The notes below the pieces were generated by a model. It did not search any database. It saw only the letters and a list, made by a program, of their open reading frames with translations, and was not told where the DNA came from. From NCBI GenBank assembly GCA_017475845.1, contig JAFVEU010000188.1, positions 1-8,364 of the forward strand: a stretch of DNA of 8,364 nt. The letters run 5' to 3'. Of the stretch, positions 7,234-8,364 are shown in pieces; position 1 is the first letter of the stretch, and each line of letters opens with the position of its first letter. The DNA comes from Lachnospiraceae bacterium (GTDB lineage Bacteria; Bacillota; Clostridia; Lachnospirales; Lachnospiraceae). The position numbers and the translations under genes were made by a program.

Positions 7234-7246
7234 ATGCCGCAGGCAT
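7234..7246 (-). other. Small hairpin just upstream of the polymerase ribosome site
   Basis: ATGCC (7234-7238) pairs with GGCAT (7242-7246) around a 3-nt loop. On the minus strand it ends only a base or so before the AAGG ribosome site of the polymerase/ligase gene, so folding could affect its translation start. Confidence 0.4.
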
Positions 7247-7254
7247 CAGTGTCC

Positions 7255-7284
7255 CATCGGTGACGTGCCTGCGCGGCACCGATG
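7255..7284 (-). other. GC-rich hairpin between flippase and polymerase genes
   Basis: CATCGGTG (7255-7262) pairs with CACCGATG (7277-7284), and an inner CGTG/CGCG part can add pairs including one wobble. An alternative fold pairs GTGCC (7265-7269) with GGCAC (7275-7279). It directly adjoins the hairpin at 7285-7313. No T-tract follows. Confidence 0.55.
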
Positions 7285-7313
7285 AAGTTTGAAAGTCAAA
7301 GACTTTCAAACTT
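7285..7313 (-). other. 13-bp perfect hairpin spanning the flippase stop codon
   Basis: AAGTTTGAAAGTC (7285-7297) and GACTTTCAAACTT (7301-7313) form a perfect 13-bp stem with a 3-nt loop. The stop codon TGA (7308-7306) lies in one arm. No T-run follows on the minus strand, so it is not a standard terminator. It may limit read-through, protect the mRNA 3' end, or be part of a dispersed repeat. Confidence 0.7.
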
Positions 7314-8364
7314 TCGCAATTCCCTTAATTCCGATCTTTTTCCATTGACTCCAGAAAATAATACCATATATCCCGAAAAACAGACAAGACGATATGGCCA
7401 GAGTGAGGAAGCAGCTGAGATTCAGCATTTTAACCCATAACGAAGCCGCAAGTGAGAGCGCTGCCGCCGGCAGTATATACAGGATATGAAGCCTCCCCAA
7501 AAATCCGATTATACTGAATTCCGGGTCCTTTTCCCTGAAATACCTTCGCAAAGCCACTGCCTGCACCAGGAGCACAGCAAACTCGGCAATGGTGGTTCCC
7601 GCTGCAGCACCCGCAGAGGCATATCTAGGAATAAGGATGATATTGACTATCACATCCACCACTGCTCCGACAATCTCCGATAACAGCACCACCTTTTCTT
7701 TCCCCAGAGGAATGAACATCTGTATGCCTATGATATTAGTGATCCCGATAAAAAGAAGGGTAGGCATGATTATCTGCATGGGAGCTATGGATCCGGCAAA
7801 GGCCTCTCCGGATATGAAGATAATGGATTCTTTAGCAAAGATGATAAAATAGAGCATTAAGGGAACAGACACTGACAGCACAAAATAAAAGGCCTTTTTG
7901 CTGATATCAACAAACCTTGAAAAATTCCCCTGCTCGATATAGTACGAATCTCTGGTCATAAGCACTGCCCCAAGGGAAGTCACCAGAATTACAAACACGG
8001 TATTTATCTTTACCGCGGCATTATAATATCCGACATCGGTATCCGTGGTCATAAATCCCAGCATCACCGTATCCAGATGTGTGTAGATGGTAGTGGCACA
8101 GGACATGGCAAAGAAGATCATAACAGGCTTCAGATGCCGCTTTATGTTATAGCCGCCAACCGGCTTAAAGCTTATATACTTCCCGACGCAGATAAAATTG
8201 ATCAATCCCGGTGCAGAACCCGCAAAAACGGTAATCGCTCCGTATACAAGATAATCGCTCTTTTCCCGTATCAGGAGAAGCATGGCGATGAGGGAAATAA
8301 CCTTGCAGATAACGGATCTGACAGTGATAAATGTATACTTTTCCAGACCCTTATAAAGCCATTC
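7306..8364 (-). CDS. Polysaccharide flippase, Wzx/RfbX type (5' partial)
   Basis: Partial gene whose start is off the right edge. The first Met in the window (8283) is internal: the frame stays open to 8364 and adds 27 residues beginning EWLYKGLEKYTFITVRS, a segment typical of the middle of Wzx proteins. The visible 352 residues are mostly membrane helices. They include HLDTVMLGFMTTDTDVGYYN and the C-terminal block NIILIPRYASAGAAAGTTIA, both family hallmarks. Wzx proteins usually have 450-500 residues, so about 130 N-terminal residues are missing. The protein would flip undecaprenyl-linked oligosaccharide from the cytoplasmic to the outer face of the membrane. It ends in TGA at 7308-7306, within a perfect hairpin, 83 nt before the polymerase/ligase gene, and the two probably belong to one glycan locus. 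MurJ or another MOP-superfamily exporter is less likely given this neighbour. Confidence 0.88.
   Translation of the reverse strand, partial: EWLYKGLEKYTFITVRSVICKVISLIAMLLLIREKSDYLVYGAITVFAGSAPGLINFICVGKYISFKPVGGYNIKRHLKPVMIFFAMSCATTIYTHLDTVMLGFMTTDTDVGYYNAAVKINTVFVILVTSLGAVLMTRDSYYIEQGNFSRFVDISKKAFYFVLSVSVPLMLYFIIFAKESIIFISGEAFAGSIAPMQIIMPTLLFIGITNIIGIQMFIPLGKEKVVLLSEIVGAVVDVIVNIILIPRYASAGAAAGTTIAEFAVLLVQAVALRRYFREKDPEFSIIGFLGRLHILYILPAAALSLAASLWVKMLNLSCFLTLAISSCLFFGIYGIIFWSQWKKIGIKGIAKV

Overview
The window reads as ordinary chromosomal DNA of a low-to-mid GC Gram-positive anaerobe of the class Clostridia, most likely a Lachnospiraceae-type bacterium. This is inferred from purine-rich Shine-Dalgarno sites, a YuxH-type EAL/HDOD protein, Firmicutes-style oligopeptide permease genes and the general look of the membrane proteins. 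No rRNA, tRNA or taxonomic marker is present to prove it. There is no tRNA, transposase, CRISPR array or phage gene.

Left part (52-4067, minus strand): a compact four-gene operon, oppB-oppC-oppD-oppF, encodes the two membrane permeases and two ATPases of an oligopeptide/dipeptide ABC importer. Spacing is tight: 13 nt, 20 nt and a 4-nt ATGA overlap. A good sigma-A-like promoter (TTGACA-17-TATTAT) lies directly before oppB. The extracellular peptide-binding protein (oppA) is not between the promoter and oppB. It must lie beyond the left edge of the window or elsewhere in the genome.

Middle (4068-5538): an AT-rich 191-bp divergent intergenic region separates oppB from a plus-strand gene. That gene encodes a 409-residue protein with a degenerate EAL-type N-terminal half and an HDOD C-terminal half, and it ends at a clear rho-independent terminator. 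The EAL half has lost the residues that bind metal and hydrolyse c-di-GMP, so it is probably a scaffold or sensor rather than an enzyme.

Right part (5567-8364, minus strand): part of a surface-polysaccharide locus. A Wzx-type flippase, whose N-terminus lies off the right edge, is followed after an 83-bp hairpin-rich gap by a multi-membrane-span O-antigen ligase/polymerase-family protein. In the usual scheme the flippase moves lipid-linked oligosaccharide across the membrane and the polymerase/ligase joins units on the outer face.

No clearly new biological system is visible. The points most worth a second look are the stack of hairpins between flippase and polymerase (one includes the flippase stop codon, and two can also pair with each other), the catalytically dead EAL half next to a peptide transporter, and a symmetric inverted repeat between the two divergent promoters.
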